Shown: in pieces, positions 1 through 6,787 of the stretch
How positions within the stretch are numbered: position 1 is the stretch's first letter
Layout: every line of letters starts with the position of its first letter
Assembly: GCA_013813615.1 (NCBI GenBank)
Contig: JACCRJ010000212.1
Coordinates: 1 to 13,438, forward strand
DNA: 13,438 nucleotides
DNA from: Lautropia sp.
GTDB taxonomy: Bacteria > Pseudomonadota > Gammaproteobacteria > Burkholderiales > Burkholderiaceae_E
Direction of reading: 5' to 3'
The notes under the pieces: model-generated
What the model was told of the DNA's origin: nothing
The model's database searches: none
What the model saw: only the letters and a program-made list of their open reading frames with translations
Translations under genes and position numbers: made by a program

Positions 1-250
1 GCAGGCCGAGGAGATGGCGAAGACGTCTGCGGCTGCCAAGGCACCGGAATGGCCGGTCGGCGCGGTGATCGCGGCTGCGATCCGCAGCGGCCTCCATGTC
101 GACAGCGTGTTTTTCGACGCTGGCCGCTTCCTCGACGTCGGCACGCCGGAAGGCATCACCGCGGCCAGCCGCTTTCCGACCGTCTGGAACGGCCTGGATT
201 CGCCTGCTGCCGGCAGCCCCGGGGCGGCGTGCCCTGCCAACGCCGCCTGA
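1..250 (+). CDS. Sugar-phosphate nucleotidyltransferase, C-terminal end (partial)
   Basis: Only the last 82 or so residues are in the window. The frame is open to the left edge (first complete codon at base 2) and stops with TGA at 248-250. The ATG at 14 is probably internal: no well-spaced ribosome site precedes it and the frame runs through it. The recognisable signature is FLDVGTPEGI, close to the (Y/F)xDVGTPE motif near the C-terminus of NTP-transferase family enzymes that make NDP-sugars from sugar-1-phosphates (glucose-1-phosphate thymidylyltransferase, mannose-1-phosphate guanylyltransferase and relatives). Such enzymes are cytoplasmic and feed cell-surface polysaccharide synthesis. 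The last 20 or so residues are Ala/Pro/Gly-rich and look like a nonconserved tail. Which sugar or nucleotide is used cannot be told from this fragment. Confidence 0.7.
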   Translation, partial: QAEEMAKTSAAAKAPEWPVGAVIAAAIRSGLHVDSVFFDAGRFLDVGTPEGITAASRFPTVWNGLDSPAAGSPGAACPANAA

Positions 251-255
251 TCCCG

Positions 256-894
256 GTGTCGATCACCACTGCGCCCGTCGCCTTCTGGCTGTTGCCAGGG
301 GCCGCCGATGCCGCAAGCCTGCAGGCTCGCATCCGCGACCTTGCGCGCGACAACGGGACGGACGACTTTGAACCGCACGTGACCCTGCACGCCGACAGCT
401 GCTGCAGCGAGGCGGATCTCGAGGCGGTATTGCGAAAGGTCGCGGCCGCCTCGGCGCCACTCACCCTTGGCGCACTTGCCACCGCGGATTCCGCTGTCTA
501 TTTCAAGGCCTTGTATGTGGATTTCCACGTGGACATCGACGTCGACGTCGCAGGCAAGGGGCTGGATGCAGCGCCCCTGCTTGCGCTGCGCCGGCGACTG
601 GTCGGTGAAGTGCTGCAAGCCCGCGCCAGCCGGCAGGATACTGCCGCACTGTCCCTGCCCGCGCCGCGCGACCTCGAGCAGGCGCTGGCAGGCTATACCT
701 TCCTTCCACACCTGAGCCTGCTCTACGGCAACCTGCCGCCGCCGCTCAGAAGGCGCCTGGCTGCGGCCAACGACCTGCGCGGCCGCAGCATCCGGTTCGA
801 TCGTATTGCCGCCGTTCGCCCGGCAGCGGGCCATGCCGACCTGTCCAAGGTTTCCAACTGGGAAGTATTCGGCCATCAGCGTCTGGGCGGCTGA
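256..894 (+). CDS. 2H phosphoesterase, cyclic phosphodiesterase-like (CPDase type)
   Basis: The 212-residue product carries the two H-x-T/S motifs of the 2H phosphoesterase superfamily: H41-V-T43-L within FEPHVTLHA, and H152-L-S154-L within LPHLSLLYG. The N-terminal pattern FWLLPG...L...FEPHVTL resembles the cyclic phosphodiesterase family known from plants and fungi, which opens cyclic phosphates (for example ADP-ribose 1'',2''-cyclic phosphate) using two histidines. The bacterial substrate is unknown. The reading frame is open upstream to base 49, but that part lies over the preceding nucleotidyltransferase in another frame and has no family similarity. I choose the GTG at 256, 5 bases after the upstream stop and just before the first conserved strand, although it lacks a clear Shine-Dalgarno sequence. 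The tight spacing suggests co-transcription with the nucleotidyltransferase. No signal peptide is visible, so it is probably cytoplasmic. Confidence 0.75.
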   Translation: MSITTAPVAFWLLPGAADAASLQARIRDLARDNGTDDFEPHVTLHADSCCSEADLEAVLRKVAAASAPLTLGALATADSAVYFKALYVDFHVDIDVDVAGKGLDAAPLLALRRRLVGEVLQARASRQDTAALSLPAPRDLEQALAGYTFLPHLSLLYGNLPPPLRRRLAAANDLRGRSIRFDRIAAVRPAAGHADLSKVSNWEVFGHQRLGG

Positions 895-912
895 GCGTCC
901 GGGCGGCTGAGC
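881..912. repeat. 16-bp tandem duplication over the stop codon of the 2H phosphoesterase
   Basis: Bases 881-896 (GTCTGGGCGGCTGAGC) are repeated immediately at 897-912 with one difference (T/C at the fourth position). The first copy contains the TGA stop of the phosphoesterase gene and the second lies in the intergenic region. It is most simply a replication-slippage duplication and has no evident function. Confidence 0.7.
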
Positions 913-967
913 CGGCGGGCTCCGCGGGAATTCCCCAATCGGTTGCCGCCGGCGCTGCTTGTATCCT

Positions 968-987
968 TGCGGGTCGCTACACCCGCA
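968..987. other. Small perfect hairpin upstream of the acyl-CoA-binding protein gene
   Basis: TGCGGGT at 968-974 pairs perfectly with ACCCGCA at 981-987 across a 6-base loop. It lies about 50 bases before the ATG of the acyl-CoA-binding protein gene. It has no T-run, so it does not look like a standard terminator. It might lie in the 5' leader, but no promoter could be placed with confidence, so the role is unknown. Confidence 0.35.
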
Positions 988-1037
988 CGGACGGTTGCAG
1001 CAGACTGCGCCCCATGCCAACTCAAGGGAACGACACC

Positions 1038-1295
1038 ATGGCGGATCTGCAAGCTGCATTCGAGAAGGCACAAGCCGACTCGCGGAACCTGCCCGAGCGC
1101 CCCGACAACATCACGCTGCTGAAGATCTACGCCCTCTACAAGCAGGCGACGACCGGCGACGCTGACGGCGAGCGACCCGGCTTCTCCGACATGGTGGGAC
1201 GAGCCAAGTGGGACGCCTGGAACGCGCTGAGCGGCACCGAGCGCGAGGATGCCTTGCAGCAGTACATCGACCTCGTCGATGAATTGAAGGCTTGA
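1038..1295 (+). CDS. Acyl-CoA-binding protein (ACBP)
   Basis: This 85-residue protein is a complete single-domain ACBP, a small cytosolic four-helix protein that binds long-chain acyl-CoA esters, buffers them and delivers them to acyl-CoA-using enzymes. The hallmark motifs are present: YALYKQATTGD (Y31, Y34, K35), the GRAKWDAW block (K57, W58), and Y76 near the C-terminus. Y31, K35, K57 and Y76 correspond, with a constant offset of 3, to Y28, K32, K54 and Y73, which contact the CoA and acyl parts in bovine ACBP. The start at 1038 is preceded by AAGGGA at 1024-1029 with 8-base spacing. An in-frame ATG at 1014 would add eight residues outside the family and is less likely. The gene stands alone, 143 bases after the phosphoesterase. 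ACBPs are common in eukaryotes and patchy in bacteria. A PHB depolymerase gene in the same window fits an active acyl-CoA metabolism. Confidence 0.93.
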   Translation: MADLQAAFEKAQADSRNLPERPDNITLLKIYALYKQATTGDADGERPGFSDMVGRAKWDAWNALSGTEREDALQQYIDLVDELKA

Positions 1296-1479
1296 TCCGC
1301 CCGGGGATCTGCGAATAGCAGTCAGTCAAGGTCGAGTCACGACGCGAAGGCGCAGTCGGTAACCTCGCAACAACCGTTCATGCCATCCCGGATGGCTGCG
1401 GTGTGCAGCACGTCACAGAATCGGGCTCCAGTCAGCACTGCTGCAACAAGGCGGCGCTGGAAACAACGAGTTTCGCCCG

Positions 1480-2604
1480 ATGCCGATGACTGCCTTCCCT
1501 ATCCTTTTTCCCGCCGTTGGTCGGCGCGGCTTGCGTCTGCTGACGTTCCTTCGCGTCTCGCAGGTCTTCATATCCGCCGCAGTCGCCGCAAGCGGCCTGT
1601 CTGCCAGCTCTGCCGCCGCTCAGGTGGTGGTTCGTGATCTTCAGCCGGTGTCGATGCAGTTTCGCGCCAGCGCGCAGGATGGCATCCGCGCGCATCAGAA
1701 CCAGGTAAGGGCAAGACAGGTGCGCGTTCGCCAGGCCCGCAATCCGGGCGGTCTGCCGCGCTTCGCGAACAACCTGACGATGTCCGGCGACCAGGGCAGC
1801 ATTCCGCTGCGGCTGCACGACGCGCCCGTTCCGCCACCGAAGCCGCAGGCCCTGAAGCAGGTCGCCCCTTCCTCCATGGGCGTGATCAACAGCTTCATCC
1901 GAGGCGACCTCAATTCGGATCCGGACAACGGCACCGCCTCCGGCCTGGCCACCAGGGACCTCACCGTCGGCAGCGACTACCGCGTATCCGAGGACCTGAT
2001 GTTCGGCCTTGCAGCGGGGAGTCTGCACACCGGCGACACGACCGGCACGACGGTGTCCGCCTACATGACACTGCAGCCGCTGGAGCGGATCTTCCTGGAC
2101 ATGAACCTGTCGTACGGCATGCACCAGGCGCGGTCTGCAGACACTTCCTCGACCGCCCCGGCGGCGCGCGTGAGCACCGAAGGCGTCAGCCGCAGCTTCA
2201 GCATGACGCTGAACCATCCACGCCAGATCGGCGAGTGGTACTGGTCTCCGTACAGCCGCTACGACCGGGTGGTGACCGACGTCGACACGAGTTCGGCGGC
2301 GGCCGCGAGCACCACCCCGCTTTCGTACGGCCTCTCGGCGGTCTCGGTCGGCAGCACCGCCGCGACTACCTGGGCAACCCCCTTCGGCGCAGTACGTCCG
2401 ATGGTCATGGTCGAAGTCCAGCAGGAAGTAATCTCGGTCGCAGGCGTCGGCACAACCTCGTCGGTGACGCAGGGCGTCGTCGGCTTCGGCATGACAACGA
2501 AGGTCTCCCGCGACATGTCGGCATTCGCCGAGTCCCGCTACGAAAGCGATCTGGCTGCCACGCTCGACCGGCAGATGATGCTGGGCGTCAAGTTCATGTT
2601 CTGA
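1480..2604 (+). CDS. Secreted outer-membrane beta-barrel protein, autotransporter-domain-like
   Basis: This is a 374-residue protein with a Sec signal peptide: an N-region with R15, R16, R19 and R25, a hydrophobic stretch at about 27-40, and a plausible cleavage site after SSAAA at residue 47. Residues 50-130 are low in structure, basic (many Arg/Gln) and Pro-rich near 115-125. From about 135 to the end, alternating polar/hydrophobic segments such as LTVGSDYRVSEDLMFGLAAG resemble the repeating strands of an autotransporter translocator barrel. The chain ends in GVKFMF, the C-terminal aromatic signature recognised by the Bam complex. There is no large passenger domain, so it may be a stand-alone barrel. 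The start is uncertain: ATG at 1480, ATG at 1486 or a TTG at 1531 are all possible, with no strong ribosome site. It converges with the dehydrogenase gene with only 10 bases between them. The 184 bases upstream (1296-1479) hold no gene or clear regulatory signal that I can see. Confidence 0.7.
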   Translation: MPMTAFPILFPAVGRRGLRLLTFLRVSQVFISAAVAASGLSASSAAAQVVVRDLQPVSMQFRASAQDGIRAHQNQVRARQVRVRQARNPGGLPRFANNLTMSGDQGSIPLRLHDAPVPPPKPQALKQVAPSSMGVINSFIRGDLNSDPDNGTASGLATRDLTVGSDYRVSEDLMFGLAAGSLHTGDTTGTTVSAYMTLQPLERIFLDMNLSYGMHQARSADTSSTAPAARVSTEGVSRSFSMTLNHPRQIGEWYWSPYSRYDRVVTDVDTSSAAAASTTPLSYGLSAVSVGSTAATTWATPFGAVRPMVMVEVQQEVISVAGVGTTSSVTQGVVGFGMTTKVSRDMSAFAESRYESDLAATLDRQMMLGVKFMF

Positions 2605-2614
2605 CGGCCGCGCC

Positions 2615-3583
2615 TCAAGCCGCAGGCAGCGCCACCGCAGACAGCGGTGCCCGTCCCTCGAAGAACTCCGTCAGGTTGCGCGCCGCCAGCATCGCCATGG
2701 CAAGGCGCGACGACCGGGTGGCGCTGCCGATGTGCGGAGTCATCACGATGTTGTCGAGTTCCAGCAGCGCGGGGTGCAGGGCGGGCTCGTTCTCGAACAC
2801 GTCGAGCCCGGCTGCAGCGATGGTGCCGTTGCGCAGGGCCTGCGCCAGCGCCGCGTCGTCGACGATGCCGCCCCGGGCGATGTTGATGAGCGTGGCGGTC
2901 GGCTTCATCAGCGCCAGTTGCTCAGCGCCGATGATGTGGTGGGTCTGCGCCGAATACGGCAGCACCAGCACGACATGGTCCGCCCGGGCCAGCAGTTCCT
3001 CCCTCGACACCAGCGTCGCCCCCAGTTCCTCCTCGTTGGCCGCCCGACTGCGGTTGGCATAGATCAGCGTCATGCCGAAGCCGTGGCCGCGGCGAGCGAC
3101 TGCCGAGCCGATTCTCCCCATCCCGACGATGCCGAGAGTAGCGCCGTAGAGATCGGTTCCGAGGAACTGATCCCAGGCCCAGCGCTGCCAGTGGCCCTGG
3201 CGCAGCCAGCGCTCCGACTCGGTGATCCGCCGCGCGGTCGCCATCAGCAAGGCGAACGCCATGTCGGCGGTGGCCTCGGTCAGCACGTCGGGGGTGTTGG
3301 TGACGACCAGGCCGCGGCGGCTGCAAGCGGCAAGGTCGATGTGGTTGTAGCCGACCGAGCCGGTTGCGATCATCTTCAGCCTGGGGCAGGCCTGCAGCAG
3401 GGTCTCGTCGACCCGATCCGAGGTCACGACGAACAATGCGTCCATGGCGGCCGCCTTCTCGCGCAGCGCCTGCATCGACCAGATCTCGTCCTCGGGGTTG
3501 GACTGCACCTCGAACACGCGCTCCAGGTGCTCCAGGACCTCCGGGAAGACGCGCCGCGTCACCAGCAGTTTCGCTCTGCTCAT
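2615..3583 (-). CDS. D-2-hydroxyacid dehydrogenase (glyoxylate/hydroxypyruvate reductase-like)
   Basis: This 322-residue cytoplasmic enzyme belongs to the NAD(P)-dependent D-isomer-specific 2-hydroxyacid dehydrogenases. The Rossmann fingerprint GIVGMGRIGSAVA is at about 151-163. The catalytic triad is recognisable as R237 (INIARGG), E266 (DVFENEP) and H284 (TPHIGSAT), with the same Arg-to-Glu spacing as in SerA. The loop after the second strand reads NRSR (177-180), with no acidic residue and two arginines, which usually indicates preference for NADPH over NADH. This fits glyoxylate/hydroxypyruvate reductase (GhrB/GyaR-like) better than phosphoglycerate dehydrogenase, and there is no C-terminal ACT domain. 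The exact substrate remains open. The ATG is preceded by AAGGGG with good spacing. It is downstream of pncB on the same strand, but a 157-base hairpin-rich spacer argues against simple co-translation. Confidence 0.88.
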   Translation of the reverse strand: MSRAKLLVTRRVFPEVLEHLERVFEVQSNPEDEIWSMQALREKAAAMDALFVVTSDRVDETLLQACPRLKMIATGSVGYNHIDLAACSRRGLVVTNTPDVLTEATADMAFALLMATARRITESERWLRQGHWQRWAWDQFLGTDLYGATLGIVGMGRIGSAVARRGHGFGMTLIYANRSRAANEEELGATLVSREELLARADHVVLVLPYSAQTHHIIGAEQLALMKPTATLINIARGGIVDDAALAQALRNGTIAAAGLDVFENEPALHPALLELDNIVMTPHIGSATRSSRLAMAMLAARNLTEFFEGRAPLSAVALPAA

Positions 3584-3636
3584 GGTTGCCCCTTGTCGAT
3601 TCGCGCCGTCCCGCCGAGCGGGCTGAGGTCCGCGGC

Positions 3637-3662
3637 TCCATGCCCGCCTGCGCGGGCATGGA
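3637..3662. repeat. REP-like perfect palindrome (11-bp stem, 4-base loop)
   Basis: TCCATGCCCGC (3637-3647) pairs perfectly with GCGGGCATGGA (3652-3662) around the loop CTGC. A core of this kind, CCCGC...GCGGG with a short loop, is typical of the extragenic palindromic (REP-like) repeats scattered in many proteobacterial genomes. It lies in the spacer between pncB and the dehydrogenase gene. No second copy is present in this window, so the repeat nature is an inference from its form. Confidence 0.55.
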
Positions 3663-3674
3663 AGGACCGAGGGA

Positions 3675-3693
3675 GCGTCGCGTCCCGCGACGC
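3675..3693. repeat. Second palindrome of the pncB-dehydrogenase spacer
   Basis: GCGTCGCG (3675-3682) pairs perfectly with CGCGACGC (3686-3693) around a 3-base loop (TCC). It sits 12 bases from the REP-like palindrome on one side and 17 bases from the terminator-like hairpin on the other, so the three could fold as consecutive hairpins in a read-through transcript. Confidence 0.5.
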
Positions 3694-3710
3694 GGCGGCC
3701 TGCAAGGCCG

Positions 3711-3741
3711 AGCCCTCCTTCGGGCGGCCGGGCGGAGGGCT
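3711..3741 (-). terminator. Terminator-like hairpin immediately after pncB
   Basis: AGCCCTCC (3711-3718) and GGAGGGCT (3734-3741) form a perfect 8-bp stem that begins at the last base of the pncB stop codon and encloses a GC-rich 15-base loop, itself able to pair internally. There is no T-run on the minus-strand side, so it is not a textbook intrinsic terminator. It could stabilise the pncB mRNA 3' end or attenuate transcription into the dehydrogenase gene. Confidence 0.4.
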
Positions 3742-4940
3742 CATTGGGCTGGCGCCTTGATCTCGAACACCTGGCGCAGGTACTGGATGTAGGCCTGGTC
3801 GTCGCACAAGTTCTTGGCCGGCGTATCCGATAGCTTGGCCACCGGCTGGCCGTTGCACCGGACCATCTTGATCACGATCTGCAAAGGCGTGTAGCCGAGA
3901 TCGTTGGTGAGGTTGGTGCCGACACCGAAGGCAACGATCGTGCGATCCTTGAAGCGCAGGTAGAGCTTCTTGGCAAGGTCGAAGTTCAGCGAATCGGAAA
4001 ACACCAGCGTCTTGGTCGCCGGATTCACCCGATTGGCCACGTAATGCGCGATCAGGCGTTCGCCCCAGGCGAAGGGATCGCCGGAATCATGGCGTGCACC
4101 GTCGAACAGCTTGCAGAAGTACATGTCGAAATCCCGCAGGAAGGCGTCGAAGCCGAAGACATCCGCCAGGGCGATGCCGAGGTCCCCGCGATACTCCTTG
4201 GCCCACATCTCGAAAGCAAAAGTCTGTGCGTCCCGCAGCCGCGGACCCAGCGCCTGGCATGCCTGCAGGTACTCGTGGGCCATCGTGCCGAGCGGCACCA
4301 GACCCTGCTTCATCGCGAACAGCACATTGGAAGTGCCGGCAAACCGCAGCCCGAGCCCGGCCTTGCAGGTCTTCAGCACCTCCTCGTGCCACTGCCGGGA
4401 GAAGCGTCGGCGGCTGCCGTAGTCCGCGATGCGGATCCCGGCCATCTGCGGGTCCTCATTGATGCTGCCGATCTTGGCGTCCAGGCGCCGGCGCCCCTCC
4501 TCGTAGTCGGGCCGAGACACCGTGCTGCGGAAGTAGATCTCGTTGACGATCGCCAGGACCGGGATCTCGAACAGGATCGTGTGCAGCCACGGGCCCCGGA
4601 TGGTGATGTCGATCTCGCCCTGCGCGCTCCTGCCGTCCGCAGGATCCGCAGGCGCCACCGAGATGTACTTCTGGTTCATCTGGAACAGGCCCAGGAAATC
4701 GACGAAGTCGCTCTTGATGAAGCGCATCTGGCGCAGGTAGCCCAGCTCCGACTCCTGGAATCGAAGGGTGCATAGCGCGGCAATCCCCTGCCGGATCTCC
4801 TCGATGTACGGAACCAGGTCCACCCCGGGATTGCGGCACTTGAACCGGTACTCGACCTGGGCCCCCGGGAAGTGGTGCAGGACCACCTGCATCATCGTGA
4901 ACTTGTAGAGGTCGGTGTCGAGCAGCGAGGTGATGATCAT
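3741..4940 (-). CDS. pncB: Nicotinate phosphoribosyltransferase
   Basis: The 399-residue product matches PncB in length and motif order. It starts with [18 protein letters not shown], the characteristic N-terminus, and contains the GTMAHEY segment (219-224) whose H222 corresponds to the histidine phosphorylated during the ATP-driven cycle. Further family blocks are [17 protein letters not shown] and [10 protein letters not shown], which form the phosphoribosyl-pyrophosphate and nicotinate site. The enzyme is cytoplasmic and converts nicotinate plus PRPP to nicotinate mononucleotide with ATP hydrolysis, the entry step of the Preiss-Handler NAD salvage route. The ATG at 4940 gives the expected N-terminus, although only a weak ribosome site (AGAATCC) precedes it. 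The gene is divergent from fdxA with 114 bases between the two starts, so their promoters must share that interval. Confidence 0.96.
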   Translation of the reverse strand: MIITSLLDTDLYKFTMMQVVLHHFPGAQVEYRFKCRNPGVDLVPYIEEIRQGIAALCTLRFQESELGYLRQMRFIKSDFVDFLGLFQMNQKYISVAPADPADGRSAQGEIDITIRGPWLHTILFEIPVLAIVNEIYFRSTVSRPDYEEGRRRLDAKIGSINEDPQMAGIRIADYGSRRRFSRQWHEEVLKTCKAGLGLRFAGTSNVLFAMKQGLVPLGTMAHEYLQACQALGPRLRDAQTFAFEMWAKEYRGDLGIALADVFGFDAFLRDFDMYFCKLFDGARHDSGDPFAWGERLIAHYVANRVNPATKTLVFSDSLNFDLAKKLYLRFKDRTIVAFGVGTNLTNDLGYTPLQIVIKMVRCNGQPVAKLSDTPAKNLCDDQAYIQYLRQVFEIKAPAQ

Positions 4941-5015
4941 GGGCGGATTCTAGATCGTGGCGGACGGCCCCGGCGCTGCCGGCGGCGTCCGCAGGGTCAG
5001 CGACGGCGGCGCGAG

Positions 5016-5021
5016 TAAAAT
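5016..5021 (+). promoter_or_regulatory. Possible -10 element for the ferredoxin gene
   Basis: TAAAAT stands out in an otherwise GC-rich divergent intergenic region, 33 bases before the ferredoxin ATG. It matches the sigma-70 -10 consensus at five of six positions. No convincing -35 hexamer lies 16-18 bases upstream, so this is only a candidate. Confidence 0.3.
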
Positions 5022-5054
5022 GGCCCAAACCCACAGCCTCCAGACCAGATCTCC

Positions 5055-5378
5055 ATGCCGCACATCGTCCTCGAATCCTGCATCCGCTGCAAGTACACCG
5101 ACTGCGTCGACGTCTGCCCGGTTGATTGCTTCCGGGAAGGTCCCAACATGCTGGTCATCGACCCGGACGAATGCATCGACTGCGCGGTCTGCATCCCGGA
5201 ATGCCCGGTCGAGGCCATCAAGGCCGAGGAAGACGTGCCGGCCAACCTGCACCACATGATCGAGTTGAATGCGGTGAAGTCCCAGTCCTGGCCCAGCATC
5301 ACCCGAACCAAGCCGTCTTTGCCGGATGCGGACCAGTGGAAGGACGAAAAGGAGAAGCTCAAGTTCCTCGATGGATGA
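5055..5378 (+). CDS. fdxA: Seven-iron ferredoxin (3Fe-4S / 4Fe-4S), FdxA type
   Basis: This 107-residue protein has the cysteine layout of Azotobacter-type ferredoxin I. C9, C17 and C50 fit the 3Fe-4S ligands, and C21, C40, C43 and C46 fit the 4Fe-4S ligands. Free cysteines C12 and C25 are also in the expected places. The motifs are [18 protein letters not shown] and [13 protein letters not shown]. The C-terminal half (55-107) has the long extension typical of FdxA, including the W-P-S-I-T stretch. It is a cytoplasmic low-potential electron carrier; its partner is not shown by the sequence. An RnfB-like Fe-S protein is encoded about 1.4 kb downstream on the same strand. The ribosome site is weak. 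The gene is divergent from pncB, and phaZ follows after 137 bases. Confidence 0.95.
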   Translation: MPHIVLESCIRCKYTDCVDVCPVDCFREGPNMLVIDPDECIDCAVCIPECPVEAIKAEEDVPANLHHMIELNAVKSQSWPSITRTKPSLPDADQWKDEKEKLKFLDG

Positions 5379-5515
5379 AAAACCGCCGCGAATCGACAAA
5401 TCGGCGCGTTTGAGACCGATTTCCGTGCGGACTGCACGCTGTCGGGTTAGGCTGGGCCTGGGATTTGCCTACGAGTAGCCGGGAATCTACCGGATTCCGG
5501 TTGGAGAAAAACAAG

Positions 5516-6787
5516 ATGCTGTATCAGGTACGTGAGGCGCAGCGCGCGGTATTGACGCCGGTTTCGGGCTGGGCTGAGGCCATGAGCAGGCTCTACAGCA
5601 GCCCCTACAGCCCCTTCAGCTACATGCCACTGGCCACCCGTGCGGCAGCAGGCTTCGAGCTCCTGCACCGGATCGGCAAGGAGTACGAGAAGCCCGCCTT
5701 CATGCTCGACTCCACGAGGATGGCCGGAGCCGACGTGCCGGTGACGGAACACGTCGAGTTGGCGCTGCCGTTTTGCAAGCTTCTGCGCTTCCAGCGGGAG
5801 TTGCCAGCCAGGCTCGTCGCCCGCCAGGACGACCCGAAGGTGCTGATCTTCGCACCGCTCTCCGGCCATTATGCAACGTTGCTTCGCGACACCGTCCGCG
5901 CCATGCTGCCGGACCACAACGTCTACATCACCGACTGGGTGGATGCGCGGATGGTGCCCCAGGCCGCAGGCAACTTCCACCTGCACGACTACGTCGCCTA
6001 CTGCATCGAGTTCATCCGCCATCTCGGTCCCCAGGTGCACCTCATCTCGGTATGTCAGCCGACAGTGCCGGTACTCGCAGCCGCTTCGGTCATGGCGACG
6101 CTGAAGGATCCGGCGCAGGCCCGCAGCCTGATCCTGATGGGCGGCCCCATCGATCCGCGCCAGAGCCCCACGGCCGTCAATGACCTCGCCACCAGCAAAC
6201 CGTTCGACTGGTTCGAGCGGACCGTCATCCATCGGGTGCCGGGGCGATATCCGGGTGCCGGCCGCCGCGTCTATCCGGGCTTCCTGCAGCATGCCGGTTT
6301 CGTCACCATGAACCCTGACCGGCACGCGCAATCGCACTGGGACTTCTACCTGGACCTGGTCCGCGGCGATCTGGAGGATGCGGAATCGCACCGCGGCTTC
6401 TATAACGAATACAACGCGGTGATGGACCTGCCGGCGGACTACTACCTGGAGACCATCCGGACGGTTTTTCAGGAGTTTCGCCTGCCAAAGGGCACCTGGG
6501 AACTGCCGTTCGAGGGCAAGACCATGCTGGTGCGACCCCAGGACATCCGCAACGTGCCGCTGCTCACCATCGAAGGCGAGCTCGACGACATCTCCGGTGT
6601 CGGCCAGACAGCCGCGGCGCATGACCTGTGCACCGGCCTCGCGCCGTCGCTGCACCAGCGCCTGGTGGCCAAAGGCGCGGGGCACTACGGGATCTTCAGT
6701 GGCCGGCGATGGCGCGAGATCATCTATCCCTACGTGAGGGGCTTCATCGCCGATGCGGCCAAACCGCGCAAGCGCAAGCCGAGCTGA
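5516..6787 (+). CDS. phaZ: Intracellular polyhydroxybutyrate depolymerase (Cys-type)
   Basis: The 423-residue product resembles the intracellular PHB depolymerase PhaZ1 of Cupriavidus necator (about 419 residues), which mobilises granule PHB to monomers and oligomers. It begins with [13 protein letters not shown], typical of that family. The nucleophile elbow is S178-V-C180-Q-P, so the nucleophile is Cys rather than Ser. The likely acid is in GELDDIS (D357 or D358) and the base is H390 in [10 protein letters not shown]. There is no signal peptide, consistent with intracellular action on native granules. The ATG at 5516 is preceded by GGAG (5503-5506) with 9-base spacing. An in-frame ATG at 5465 would add 17 unrelated residues and is rejected. 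A small inverted repeat (GGAATC/GATTCC, 5482-5498) lies just before the ribosome site. The last 35 bases overlap the start of rnfB. No PHB synthase or phasin gene is in the window. Confidence 0.93.
   Translation: MLYQVREAQRAVLTPVSGWAEAMSRLYSSPYSPFSYMPLATRAAAGFELLHRIGKEYEKPAFMLDSTRMAGADVPVTEHVELALPFCKLLRFQRELPARLVARQDDPKVLIFAPLSGHYATLLRDTVRAMLPDHNVYITDWVDARMVPQAAGNFHLHDYVAYCIEFIRHLGPQVHLISVCQPTVPVLAAASVMATLKDPAQARSLILMGGPIDPRQSPTAVNDLATSKPFDWFERTVIHRVPGRYPGAGRRVYPGFLQHAGFVTMNPDRHAQSHWDFYLDLVRGDLEDAESHRGFYNEYNAVMDLPADYYLETIRTVFQEFRLPKGTWELPFEGKTMLVRPQDIRNVPLLTIEGELDDISGVGQTAAAHDLCTGLAPSLHQRLVAKGAGHYGIFSGRRWREIIYPYVRGFIADAAKPRKRKPS

Noticed and set aside
49..255. N-terminal extension of the 2H phosphoesterase back to an ATG at 49
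   Set aside because: The extra 69 residues overlap the nucleotidyltransferase in another frame, are Arg/Pro-rich and lie outside the conserved domain, so the GTG at 256 is preferred.
1296..1479. Possible riboswitch or small RNA in the gap before the outer-membrane protein gene
   Set aside because: Only a short GCCAT/ATGGC inverted repeat at about 1382-1396 was found, with no conserved riboswitch core, promoter or terminator.
2732..3760. 342-codon plus-strand open frame across the dehydrogenase gene
   Set aside because: It is antisense to an intact dehydrogenase with all catalytic residues, and its product is low-complexity and unlike any family.
5379..5515. A terminator for fdxA or a promoter for phaZ
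   Set aside because: No hairpin with a T-run follows fdxA, and a TTGAGA near 5409 has no matching -10 at normal spacing, so neither could be supported.
5447..6685. 412-codon minus-strand open frame across phaZ
   Set aside because: It is antisense to a full-length family match with catalytic residues, with shadow-type composition and no recognisable domain.
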